Shown in pieces: positions 14,291-21,703 of a stretch of 21,755 bases of DNA. Both the position numbers and the translations under genes were made by a program. The stretch is from an uncultured Lachnospiraceae bacterium (lineage in GTDB: Bacteria > Bacillota > Clostridia > Lachnospirales > Lachnospiraceae): positions 1 through 21,755 of the forward strand of contig CAJUEI010000040.1 of assembly GCA_910585255.1 (NCBI GenBank). The letters are read 5' to 3'. Within the stretch, counting starts at the first letter, position 1; every line of letters begins with the position of its first letter. The notes beneath the pieces were generated by a model that was given only the letters and a program-made list of their open reading frames with translations, was not told the DNA's origin and made no database searches.

Positions 14291-14332
14291 AAAGCACAGA
14301 ACAAAAGTTCGATTTTGGTCTGTACTTTTTTT
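14291..14332 (+). terminator. intrinsic terminator after the nucleotidyltransferase gene
   Basis: AAAGCACAGA (14291-14300) pairs with TCTGTACTTT (14319-14328) with one mismatch, and the inner CAAAA (14302-14306) pairs with TTTTG (14313-14317), leaving loop GTTCGA. The 3' arm runs into seven T (14326-14332). It lies 16 bases after the stop codon. It also contains the GAAC-N4-GTTC palindrome listed separately. Confidence 0.75.
14299..14310. promoter_or_regulatory. LexA/DinR-like SOS box candidate
   Basis: GAACAAAAGTTC is an exact GAAC-N4-GTTC dyad, the core of the Firmicute LexA (DinR) operator. It lies about 34 bases upstream of an extended -10 promoter (14341-14349), and the next genes are uvrB and uvrA, classic SOS genes. 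Doubts: it lies inside a terminator stem-loop, and the N4 (AAAA) is not the best match to the Bacillus consensus. It is also 412 bases from the uvrB start, with a mobile-element relic between. Confidence 0.5.
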
Positions 14333-14349
14333 GACTTATATGTTATAAT
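14321..14349 (+). promoter_or_regulatory. extended -10 promoter candidate for uvrBA
   Basis: TGTTATAAT (14341-14349) is a perfect TGnTATAAT extended -10. A weak -35 (TGTACT, 14321-14326) lies at 17-base spacing. TTGACT at 14331-14336 is too close to serve as -35. Transcription would start near 14356 and give a leader of about 365 bases that includes the transposon-end relic. A weaker -10 (TATAAT 14597-14602) without a good -35 is closer to uvrB. Confidence 0.5.
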
Positions 14350-14412
14350 GAAAAACCAAATGACGAAGTAGTATGATTCCTATTATCTGCTGTTATTTTA
14401 TATGGTTTTGTT

Positions 14413-14563
14413 GTCAAAGGAAATTCGAAATCCGCTTCGCTACTTCTTCATAATCCTATGCTGCTATCTCAGCTTGTCAGATGGAGCTTGTACCCCACCT
14501 GACACAGGGAAGTCCCCCCACCGCTTTTGCCTTCACAGCTTAGAAGCGGGGGACTTCTTTGAT
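14413..14563 (-). mobile_element. IS200/IS605-type right-end relic with omega-RNA-like hairpins
   Basis: Read on the - strand, a 10-bp perfect stem (14548-14557 with 14509-14518) is followed by a 9-bp stem (14495-14503 with 14476-14484) and then a conserved tail ending in TTTGAC (14413-14418). The one non-Watson-Crick pair in the second stem is G-U only on the - strand (A-C on +), which supports - strand RNA. The tail shares a 17-base identical core (14429-14445) and flanking similarity with 21722-21738. TTGAC is a known right-end cleavage motif in ISDra2-type elements. There is no transposase or TnpB gene here, so it is a relic or a non-autonomous element. The far boundary near TTTGAT (14558-14563) is approximate. 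Confidence 0.55.
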
Positions 14564-14721
14564 AGGCTAAAAATATGTTTTTGTAACTTGTACGTGTATA
14601 ATGGTTGTTTTAACACTTATTCCCTAGATTTTCAAGTTTATCTTATAGGAACAGGAAATCAAATTATATGAATTTCAGGTGAATAGGTGGATTTTTTCGG
14701 TCATAAATAGGAGGATTTTAT
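14564..14721 (+). other. uvrB-proximal leader
   Basis: This 158-base stretch is AT-rich and has no coding potential I would defend. It contains a possible -10 (TATAAT 14597-14602) lacking a good -35, and the uvrB ribosome binding site AGGAGG at 14709-14714. It completes the 447-base gap between the nucleotidyltransferase gene and uvrB. Confidence 0.4.
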
Positions 14722-16758
14722 ATGATAGAGAAAAGAGAAAATTTGCAGTCCGTTGACAGCAGTCAGCAGAATGGGCGTGTTTTTCAATTACATGCCCCAT
14801 ATAAGCCTACAGGCGACCAACCGCAGGCAATCGCTGAATTGGTCAAAGGCTTTCAAGAGGGCAACCAGTTTCAGACTTTATTAGGGGTTACAGGTTCCGG
14901 CAAAACATTTACAATGGCAAATGTGATTCAGGAATTACAGAAACCAACATTGGTAATTGCCCACAATAAGACATTGGCTGCACAGTTATACGGAGAATTT
15001 AAGGAGATGTTTCCTGAAAATGCCGTAGAATATTTTGTGTCTTATTATGATTATTATCAGCCGGAAGCCTATGTGCCGTCTACAGATACCTACATTGAGA
15101 AAGATTGTGCGATTAATGATGAAATTGATAAACTTCGTCATTCGGCAACTTCTGCATTGGCAGAGCGGCAGGATGTGATTGTAGTGGCTAGTGTATCCTG
15201 TATTTATGGAATCGGAAATCCAGAGTATTATCAGAAGATGACACTTTCTCTTAGACCAGGGATGAGAAAGGATCGGGATGAAGTAATCGAAAAATTAATT
15301 GAAATACAATACAATCGAAATGAAATAGATTTTAAACGAGGTTCTTTTCGTGTACGGGGAGATGTATTAGAGATTTTTCTGCCTTCTCAGGAAGAGACAG
15401 CGATTCGAGTAGAATTTTTTGGAGATGAAATTGAGCGGATTAGTGAAGTAAGTATTTTAACCGGTGAGGTAAAATGCAGTTTAGATCATGCCTATATCTT
15501 TCCGGCGTCTCACTATGTAGTAGATCCGGCGGTAATGGAGCCGGCATTAAAAGCGATTGAAGCGGAGATGAAGGGGCAGGTAGCTTACTTTAAAGGTGAA
15601 GATAAGCTGTTAGAAGCACAGCGGATTGCGGAGCGGACAAACTTTGATATTGAGATGCTGCGGGAAACTGGATTTTGTTCTGGAATAGAGAATTACAGCC
15701 GCCATTTAAATGGAATGGAAGCAGGACAGCCGCCCTATACGTTAATGGATTTTTTCCCGGAAGAGTATCTGATTATTGTAGACGAATCTCATATTACTCT
15801 GCCCCAGGTACGTGGGATGTATGCCGGGGATCAGTCACGAAAGACGACATTGGTCAACTATGGCTTTCGGCTGCCATCGGCAAAGGACAATCGTCCGCTT
15901 AGTTTTCAGGAGTTTGAAAGTAAGATTGATCAGATGTTATTTGTATCGGCTACTCCAAGTGAATATGAAGCAGAACATGAGCTTTTGCGGACAGAACAGA
16001 TTATCCGTCCTACCGGTCTGTTAGATCCACAGATTGAAGTGCGTCCGGTAGAGGGGCAGATTGACCATTTAATTGGGGAAATCCATAAGGAAACAGCAAA
16101 AAAGAACAAAGTGCTGATAACAACATTGACAAAGAAAATGGCAGAAGATTTAACAGATTATATCAAGGAAGCAGGAATACGGGTAAAGTATCTGCACTCC
16201 GATATCGATACATTAGAGCGTGCGAAAATTATACGAGATATGCGGTTGGATGTATTTGATGTACTGGTCGGAATCAATCTCTTGCGGGAGGGTTTGGATA
16301 TTCCTGAGATTTCTTTAGTGGCAATTCTAGATGCGGATAAAGAAGGATTTCTGCGGTCAGAAACTTCTCTTATTCAAACAGTGGGACGTGCTGCCAGAAA
16401 TGTGGACGGACATGTAATTTTTTATGCCGACCAAATAACAGATTCTATGCAGGCTGCAATGGATGAAACTGAAAGAAGACGAACGATTCAGCAGCAGTAT
16501 AACGAAGAACATGGGATTACTCCTACCACCATTCAAAAAGCAGTACGAGATTTAATTCGCATTTCGAAAGTCGTAGAAGAAATTGATTCAAAGATGGAAA
16601 AAGATATCGAGTCCATGAGTGCAAAGGAACTGCAGAAGCTGGCAGATGAAGTGACCAAAAAGATGCATAAGGCAGCAGCAGAATTGAACTTTGAAGAGGC
16701 GGCAAAGCTGAGGGATAAAATGTTGGAAATAAAACAGCATTTGCTTGAGATAGATTAG
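14722..16758 (+). CDS. uvrB: excinuclease ABC subunit B (UvrB)
   Basis: UvrB is the damage-verifying helicase-like subunit of nucleotide excision repair. It is loaded by UvrA and then recruits UvrC. The 678-residue protein has Walker A at 55-62 (GVTGSGKT), the beta-hairpin tyrosines near 108-117 (SYYDYYQPEA), the DESH box at 354-357, helicase motifs V-VI (VGINLLREGLDIPE; QTVGRAARN) and a C-terminal UVR motif (AELNFEEAAKLRDKM) that contacts UvrC. Length is normal. AGGAGG precedes ATG 14722. uvrA follows after 76 bases with no clear terminator, so the pair is probably one operon. Confidence 0.98.
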   Translation: MIEKRENLQSVDSSQQNGRVFQLHAPYKPTGDQPQAIAELVKGFQEGNQFQTLLGVTGSGKTFTMANVIQELQKPTLVIAHNKTLAAQLYGEFKEMFPENAVEYFVSYYDYYQPEAYVPSTDTYIEKDCAINDEIDKLRHSATSALAERQDVIVVASVSCIYGIGNPEYYQKMTLSLRPGMRKDRDEVIEKLIEIQYNRNEIDFKRGSFRVRGDVLEIFLPSQEETAIRVEFFGDEIERISEVSILTGEVKCSLDHAYIFPASHYVVDPAVMEPALKAIEAEMKGQVAYFKGEDKLLEAQRIAERTNFDIEMLRETGFCSGIENYSRHLNGMEAGQPPYTLMDFFPEEYLIIVDESHITLPQVRGMYAGDQSRKTTLVNYGFRLPSAKDNRPLSFQEFESKIDQMLFVSATPSEYEAEHELLRTEQIIRPTGLLDPQIEVRPVEGQIDHLIGEIHKETAKKNKVLITTLTKKMAEDLTDYIKEAGIRVKYLHSDIDTLERAKIIRDMRLDVFDVLVGINLLREGLDIPEISLVAILDADKEGFLRSETSLIQTVGRAARNVDGHVIFYADQITDSMQAAMDETERRRTIQQQYNEEHGITPTTIQKAVRDLIRISKVVEEIDSKMEKDIESMSAKELQKLADEVTKKMHKAAAELNFEEAAKLRDKMLEIKQHLLEID

Positions 16759-16834
16759 ATAGGATAAAAAATAGAAAAGGGTTTATAGGAGTTCCCTTTA
16801 AATAATCTAAATATATGATATAAGGAAGAAAGCA

Positions 16835-19708
16835 ATGATTCGAAAAAAGGTAGATACCCAATATATTCGTATACGTGGTGCAAATGAACATAATTTGAAA
16901 AATTTAGATGTAGATATTCCCAGAAATCAATTTGTAGTATTAACTGGACTGAGCGGATCGGGGAAATCTTCTCTTGCCTTTGATACAATTTATGCAGAAG
17001 GACAAAGGCGGTATATGGAATCTTTGTCTTCCTATGCCAGACAGTTTTTGGGACAGATGGAAAAGCCCAATGTAGAAAGTATAGAGGGGCTTTCTCCTGC
17101 TATTTCAATTGATCAGAAATCGACCAATCGAAATCCCCGCTCTACAGTGGGAACTGTTACAGAAATTTATGATTATTTTCGTTTACTATATGCCCGAATT
17201 GGAATTCCTCACTGTCCGAAGTGCGGAAAAGAAATCAAGCGGCAGACTATCGATCAGATGGTAGATCAAATTTTAAATATGCCGGAGCGGACAAAAATTC
17301 AGCTTTTGGCACCGGTTGTTCGGGGACGAAAGGGAGAACACAGCAAAGTATTGGATCAAGCAAAAAAGAGCGGCTATGTACGGGTGCGGATTGACGGAAA
17401 TCTCTATGAACTGACAGAAGAAATTAAACTGGAAAAAAATATTAAGCACAATATTGAAATCGTAGTAGATCGCCTTGCCATAAAGCCGGGAATGGAAAAG
17501 CGGCTGACGGATTCCATTGAAAATGTGATGCATCTATCGGATGGGCTGATGATTGTAGATGTAATAGACGGAACGCCTCTTAATTTTAGTATGAGTTTTG
17601 CCTGTCCAGACTGTGGAATCAGTATTGACGAAGTAGAACCACGGAGTTTTTCCTTTAATAATCCGTTTGGGGCTTGTCCGGTTTGTTTGGGATTGGGATA
17701 TAAGATGGAATTTGCCCCTGAATTGATGATTCCCGATCCAAGTCTAAGTATTGCAGAGGGGGCAATTACAGTATTAGGATGGCAGTCCTGTACGGAAAAA
17801 GGAAGTTTTGCAGGGGCGATTTTAGATGCATTAAGCAAAGAGTACGGCTTTGATCTTCAGACACCGTTTCGGGAGTATCCAAAAGAGGTAAAAGATATCC
17901 TGCTCTATGGAACCAATGAAAAAAAGGTAAAAGTCTATTATAAAGGGCAGCGGGGGGAGGGCGTCTATGATATTGCATTTGAGGGATTGATTAAAAATGT
18001 GGAACGCCGCTATCGGGAAACCGCCTCGGAGTCAACTAAAACAGAGTATGAAACCTTTATGAATATTACGCCATGCAGTGAGTGTAAAGGACAGCGGTTA
18101 AAGAAGACGTCCCTTTCTGTTACAGTAGGAGGAAAAAATATTTTTGAAATTACATCCCTTTCTATAGCCGAATTACAGCAATTTCTTGCTAAGTTAGAGC
18201 TGACGCCAATGCAGCTAAGAATTGGAGAGCAGATTTTAAAAGAGATTCGTTCCAGAATTGGATTTTTAAATGATGTAGGTCTAGACTATTTAACCTTAAC
18301 TCGGGCGACAGCCAGTCTTTCCGGCGGAGAAGCACAGCGAATCCGTTTAGCTACACAGATTGGTTCCGGGTTAGTAGGAGTAGCCTATATCTTAGATGAG
18401 CCAAGTATTGGGCTGCATCAAAGAGATAATGATAAATTATTAAAAACCCTGATGCATCTAAGAGATTTAGGAAATACATTAATTGTAGTAGAGCATGACG
18501 AAGATACGATGTTTGCTGCGGATCATATTGTAGATATTGGACCGGGAGCCGGGGAACATGGCGGAAGAGTGATTGCACAGGGTACGGCAAAAGAGATTAT
18601 GAAAAATCCACAATCCATTACCGGGGCATATCTCAGCGGCAGAATTCAGATTCCGCTCCCAAAAAAGAGAAGAGAACCTACAGGCTTTCTAACCATAAAA
18701 GGGGCAAGACAGAACAATTTAAAAAATATTGATGTAAAGGTTCCGCTGGGTATTATGACTTGTATTACCGGAGTTTCCGGATCGGGAAAGAGCTCTCTAA
18801 TCAATGAAATTCTATATAAACGGCTGGCAAAAGATTTAAATCGGGCACGTTGTATCCCCGGAGAACATGACGATATATTAGGCATCCCACAGTTGGATAA
18901 AGTAATTGCGATCGATCAGTCTCCGATTGGACGAACTCCCCGTTCGAATCCGGCGACTTATACTGGTGTATTTGATTTCATTCGGGATCTCTTTACCGCT
19001 ACGCCAGATGCAAAAGCAAGAGGATATAAAAAAGGCCGCTTTAGTTTTAATGTAAAAGGCGGACGCTGTGAAGCATGTTCTGGAGACGGAATCCTAAAGA
19101 TTGCCATGCATTTTTTGCCGGATGTCTATGTCCCTTGTGAAGTTTGCGGAGGAAAGCGTTATAATCGGGAGACTTTGGAAGTAAAATATAAAGGGAAGAA
19201 TATCTTTGATGTACTAGATATGACAGTAGAAGAAGCTCTGAAATTTTTTGAACATGTTCCTTCCATCAGCCGAAAGATTCAGACGTTGTATGATGTAGGA
19301 CTTTCCTATATTAAATTAGGGCAGCCTTCTACAGAGTTGTCCGGCGGAGAAGCACAGCGGATTAAACTGGCTGCAGAGCTAAGCAGAAGAGGAACCGGAA
19401 AGACCATCTATATCTTAGATGAGCCGACTACCGGACTCCACTTTGCAGATGTGCATAAACTAATTGAGATATTGAGACGGCTTTCTGAGGGAGGCAATAC
19501 AGTAGTAGTAATTGAGCACAACTTAGATGTAATTAAGACAGCGGATTATATTATTGATATTGGACCCGAGGGCGGCAAGCGGGGCGGTACCATAATTGCA
19601 CAGGGAACACCGGAGGAAGTAGCACAGATACCAGAGTCCTATACCGGACAATATATTGCAAAGTATCTTCAAAAAAGGGAAGCGGAAGATGAAAGCACAG
19701 AGAAGTAA
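16835..19708 (+). CDS. uvrA: excinuclease ABC subunit A (UvrA)
   Basis: UvrA is the damage-sensing ATPase dimer of nucleotide excision repair. The 957-residue protein has two ABC modules: Walker A GLSGSGKSS at 38-46 and GVSGSGKSS near 646-654, signature LSGGEAQRI in both halves, and ILDEP Walker B motifs. Zinc modules appear as CPKC (127-130) paired with a later CPDC/CPVC cluster, and as CEAC...CEVC in the second half. AAGGAAG precedes ATG 16835. Its last 20 bases overlap the start of the following membrane-protein gene. A short AAAGGG/CCCTTT dyad lies in the uvrB-uvrA gap without a T-tract. Confidence 0.98.
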   Translation: MIRKKVDTQYIRIRGANEHNLKNLDVDIPRNQFVVLTGLSGSGKSSLAFDTIYAEGQRRYMESLSSYARQFLGQMEKPNVESIEGLSPAISIDQKSTNRNPRSTVGTVTEIYDYFRLLYARIGIPHCPKCGKEIKRQTIDQMVDQILNMPERTKIQLLAPVVRGRKGEHSKVLDQAKKSGYVRVRIDGNLYELTEEIKLEKNIKHNIEIVVDRLAIKPGMEKRLTDSIENVMHLSDGLMIVDVIDGTPLNFSMSFACPDCGISIDEVEPRSFSFNNPFGACPVCLGLGYKMEFAPELMIPDPSLSIAEGAITVLGWQSCTEKGSFAGAILDALSKEYGFDLQTPFREYPKEVKDILLYGTNEKKVKVYYKGQRGEGVYDIAFEGLIKNVERRYRETASESTKTEYETFMNITPCSECKGQRLKKTSLSVTVGGKNIFEITSLSIAELQQFLAKLELTPMQLRIGEQILKEIRSRIGFLNDVGLDYLTLTRATASLSGGEAQRIRLATQIGSGLVGVAYILDEPSIGLHQRDNDKLLKTLMHLRDLGNTLIVVEHDEDTMFAADHIVDIGPGAGEHGGRVIAQGTAKEIMKNPQSITGAYLSGRIQIPLPKKRREPTGFLTIKGARQNNLKNIDVKVPLGIMTCITGVSGSGKSSLINEILYKRLAKDLNRARCIPGEHDDILGIPQLDKVIAIDQSPIGRTPRSNPATYTGVFDFIRDLFTATPDAKARGYKKGRFSFNVKGGRCEACSGDGILKIAMHFLPDVYVPCEVCGGKRYNRETLEVKYKGKNIFDVLDMTVEEALKFFEHVPSISRKIQTLYDVGLSYIKLGQPSTELSGGEAQRIKLAAELSRRGTGKTIYILDEPTTGLHFADVHKLIEILRRLSEGGNTVVVIEHNLDVIKTADYIIDIGPEGGKRGGTIIAQGTPEEVAQIPESYTGQYIAKYLQKREAEDESTEK

Positions 19709-20327
19709 AGGTCATGTTCTTTTTATCTCTATATTATTTTGCACAGCAGTATTTTTAGACATTGTAATATATATTTATTATGATGAACTATACAGACAGC
19801 CGATTGTGATTAACAAATGGATACAGATTTCTCCTATTTATAATAAAAGCGGAACTTGGCTGCATGAAAAAATGGGAATTGGTTATCTTTTCTGGCTGTT
19901 ATATTTGGAATCGATTCTTTCTCTAATCCTATTGGCAGTAATAACCCGCTATATGGAGATACAGATTTGTTTTTTTAAATTAAGCCCGAAGTGGCTTTAT
20001 CTGGCGGATATTGGAGTGGTTCCTGGATGTTATCGGATGTTTACTCGAGCAAGAGGAGCCTATACGTTGGATTATCTGCAGATTAATCAGATGGTTTATG
20101 ACTTCTCTGACTTATGTATCGGAGTTTTTGCAGTTGGAATCTTTATATGGGTAATGTGGGTGTCTTGGCTTTTTTATCAATATCGAAAAGAGAAACAGAT
20201 AGGAATGAATTTTATAGAACGAATGGTTTGGGGAATTCAGTTTCGGCGAATGATGGTTCGGCTTATGTTTCTTCCTAGGATTCAATGGCAGAGAGAATTT
20301 AAGAAGTGGGAAGCGAATTCTAAATAA
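19689..20327 (+). CDS. divergent signal-peptidase-II (LspA)-like membrane protein
   Basis: A 212-residue membrane protein that aligns in outline with lipoprotein signal peptidase LspA. There is a first membrane helix with FLDIVIYIYY (D24 where LspA has LDQ). YNKSGTW at 51-57 corresponds to the NTGAAF motif, followed by a hydrophobic helix at about 64-86. LDY (D128) and DFSD (D141) stand at the places of the two catalytic aspartates, followed by a last helix to about 163. Missing are the GN and IDR elements usually found before the first aspartate (here RMFTRARGAY), and a basic C-terminal tail of about 45 residues is added. ATG 19689 is chosen over the 19656 frame start because the extra codons lie within uvrA. 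It overlaps uvrA by 20 bases. Whether it is an active peptidase is unknown. Confidence 0.6.
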   Translation: MKAQRSKGHVLFISILFCTAVFLDIVIYIYYDELYRQPIVINKWIQISPIYNKSGTWLHEKMGIGYLFWLLYLESILSLILLAVITRYMEIQICFFKLSPKWLYLADIGVVPGCYRMFTRARGAYTLDYLQINQMVYDFSDLCIGVFAVGIFIWVMWVSWLFYQYRKEKQIGMNFIERMVWGIQFRRMMVRLMFLPRIQWQREFKKWEANSK

Positions 20328-20333
20328 TTTAGG

Positions 20334-20361
20334 TTGTAAATTCAAAAAAGTCAGATATAAT
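20334..20361 (+). promoter_or_regulatory. promoter candidate upstream of the small membrane protein
   Basis: TTGTAA (20334-20339) and TATAAT (20356-20361) are separated by 16 bases. It lies directly after the preceding stop codon and 65 bases before ATG 20427, so the downstream genes may be transcribed independently of uvrBA. Confidence 0.55.
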
Positions 20362-20426
20362 AAAAGGGGATACAAAAAGAAAGAGACATCGAATTTGTGC
20401 GGAAAGTACGATTAAGGGAGGTTTTT

Positions 20427-20624
20427 ATGTACGAATATGCGTTTTATGGAATGTCGGCACTGCTTCTTATTATAGGAGTGATACTGATTGCGGTACCTAA
20501 GATTTGTACAAAAAAGGAGTATCAAGATATACCAGAGCAGGTACAAAATACACGTAAAATGGGATTTTTTTATATTGCATTTGGTGTTTTTTTGTTAATT
20601 ATTAAATTTTTAATTGATATGTAA
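20427..20624 (+). CDS. small two-helix membrane protein, unknown function
   Basis: A 65-residue protein with two predicted membrane helices: about residues 5-24 (AFYGMSALLLIIGVILIAV) and 46-63 (GFFYIAFGVFLLIIKFLI). A short polar loop joins them (CTKKEYQDIPEQVQNTRK). ATG 20427 is preferred over GTG 20397 because GGGAGG (20416-20421) lies 5-6 bases upstream. I recognise no family beyond small helical hairpin proteins common in Firmicutes. It has its own promoter candidate, and no terminator is evident after it. Confidence 0.7.
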   Translation: MYEYAFYGMSALLLIIGVILIAVPKICTKKEYQDIPEQVQNTRKMGFFYIAFGVFLLIIKFLIDM

Positions 20625-20702
20625 AAGCAGAGCAGAAGTAGAAGTAAAGTAAAACAGAAATAGTATAAAGCGAAAGTAAAGCAGAGAAAAGGAGTAGAAA
20701 AG

Positions 20703-21326
20703 ATGAAAGTTTTATTAGTAAATGGCAGTCCTCATGAAAAAGGGTGTACTTATACCGGACTTTTAGAGGTAGCAAAAGAATTGGAGAAAAACGGAGTGGA
20801 GACCGAGATTATACATATCGGTACAAAGCCAATTGGAGGGTGCATTGGATGCGGAGGATGTGCCGGAAAGGGACGGTGTGTATTTGGTGCAGACGGAGTA
20901 AATTCGGTGATTGAAAAGGCAGAAACAGCGGATGGATTTGTCTTTGGATCTCCTGTGCATTATGCTGCTGCTGCCGGGAATATGACTTCTTTAATGGATC
21001 GGGTATTTTATGCCGGAAAGAAGTATTTTAGTTATAAGCCGGGAGCAGTGATTGTAAGTTGTCGGAGGGGAGGTGCTACCGCAACATTTGATCAGTTAAA
21101 TAAGTATATGACAATTAGTAATATGCTGGTGGTGGGTTCCCAGTATTGGAATATGATTCATGGCAGCCGGGCAGAAGATGTAGCCCAGGATCAGGAAGGG
21201 CTGCAGACCATGCGGACTTTGGGACGGAATATGGCTTGGGTGCTGAAATGTCTTGAGGCTGGAAAGGCGGCCGGGATTTCCATACCAGAGGCAGAGACAG
21301 CTTTGCGGACGAATTTTATCCGATAA
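20703..21326 (+). CDS. flavodoxin-fold iron-sulfur flavoprotein / NADPH-dependent FMN reductase family
   Basis: A 207-residue cytosolic protein. The start KVLLVNGSPHEKGCTYTGL is the phosphate-binding loop of the NADPH-dependent FMN reductase (flavodoxin-like) family, and GSPVHYAAAAGNMTSLMDR at about residues 80-98 is the second FMN contact. Between them C47-x2-C50-x2-C53-x5-C59 fits the compact cysteine motif (Cx2Cx2Cx4-7C) that binds a 4Fe-4S cluster in iron-sulfur flavoproteins of anaerobes. It probably transfers electrons from a ferredoxin or NAD(P)H, substrate unknown. AAAAGGAG at 20688-20695 precedes ATG 20703. No clear terminator follows. Confidence 0.85.
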   Translation: MKVLLVNGSPHEKGCTYTGLLEVAKELEKNGVETEIIHIGTKPIGGCIGCGGCAGKGRCVFGADGVNSVIEKAETADGFVFGSPVHYAAAAGNMTSLMDRVFYAGKKYFSYKPGAVIVSCRRGGATATFDQLNKYMTISNMLVVGSQYWNMIHGSRAEDVAQDQEGLQTMRTLGRNMAWVLKCLEAGKAAGISIPEAETALRTNFIR

Positions 21327-21498
21327 AAAAGAAATTCTGCTGTTTTGTTGAAAAAGACTAGCAAAATTGGAAATCCTGTTGTATACTGGTAAGAATGAAC
21401 AATAAAATGAACGGCTTTCATAAAAAGCTTTTCGTTTGCTATAGGTGGAAACCCACTTCTTTTAAGAGGTGGGAGGAAGCCTTGTAAATTTGTAGCCA
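21327..21498. other. intergenic region with IS200-type terminal hairpin
   Basis: The stretch after the flavoprotein gene has no coding potential and no convincing terminator. At 21452-21461 / 21464-21473 there is a 10-bp stem (one G-T pair) around a 2-base loop, with a competing small GTGG/CCAC hairpin just before it. It lies 26 bases beyond the stop of the - strand tnpA remnant, where IS200/IS605 right-end subterminal hairpins are found. The outer end of the old element is not resolved. Confidence 0.5.
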
Positions 21499-21703
21499 TT
21501 ATCCTTGATTCTCAATGTAATTTTGTATAATAACTGACGATATTTCACCTATGCTACGGGCAAAATATTCATCTGACTAAAAATATTCTTTTTCCAATCG
21601 TGTTTCGATAAAAAATTTGGATATTCCTGCCATAGATAATAAGTTGTTGTTTGCTTAATAGTTTTAACAATGTCACATATCCTATCGGTTGTATCGTAAC
21701 TTA
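21499..21703 (-). pseudogene. tnpA: remnant of IS200-type transposase tnpA (C-terminal part)
   Basis: The - strand, read from 21703 downward, gives LSYDTTDRICDIVKTIKQ, then YYLWQEYPNFLSKHDWKK and, in another frame, DEYFARSIGEISS and QNYIENQG before a TAA at 21499-21501. This is the C-terminal half of a Y1-HUH transposase (TnpA of IS200/IS605), including the YxxxQ catalytic-tyrosine motif. It is broken: a one-base frameshift lies around the A-run at 21589-21593, a TAG (21577-21579) replaces the tryptophan expected before SDEYF, and the N-terminal half with the HUH motif is absent. A different element end abuts it at 21704. Confidence 0.75.

Noticed and set aside
14413..14563. Riboswitch or ordinary terminator on the + strand before uvrB
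   Set aside because: The strong stem at 14509-14557 has no T-tract suited to + strand termination, the wobble pair favours the - strand, and the tail recurs beside a tnpA remnant, pointing to a transposon end.
14402..14671. 89-codon + strand open frame in the uvrB leader
   Set aside because: It lies across the transposon-end relic, has no ribosome binding site, and its composition follows the hairpins. The sequence is better explained as - strand RNA or DNA structure.
16523..16891. 122-codon - strand frame spanning the uvrB-uvrA junction
   Set aside because: Antisense to two well-identified repair genes; no start signal and no recognisable motif.
21327..21360. Terminator after the flavoprotein gene
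   Set aside because: AATT/TGCT arms can pair weakly with a mismatch and a long loop, but no T-tract follows.
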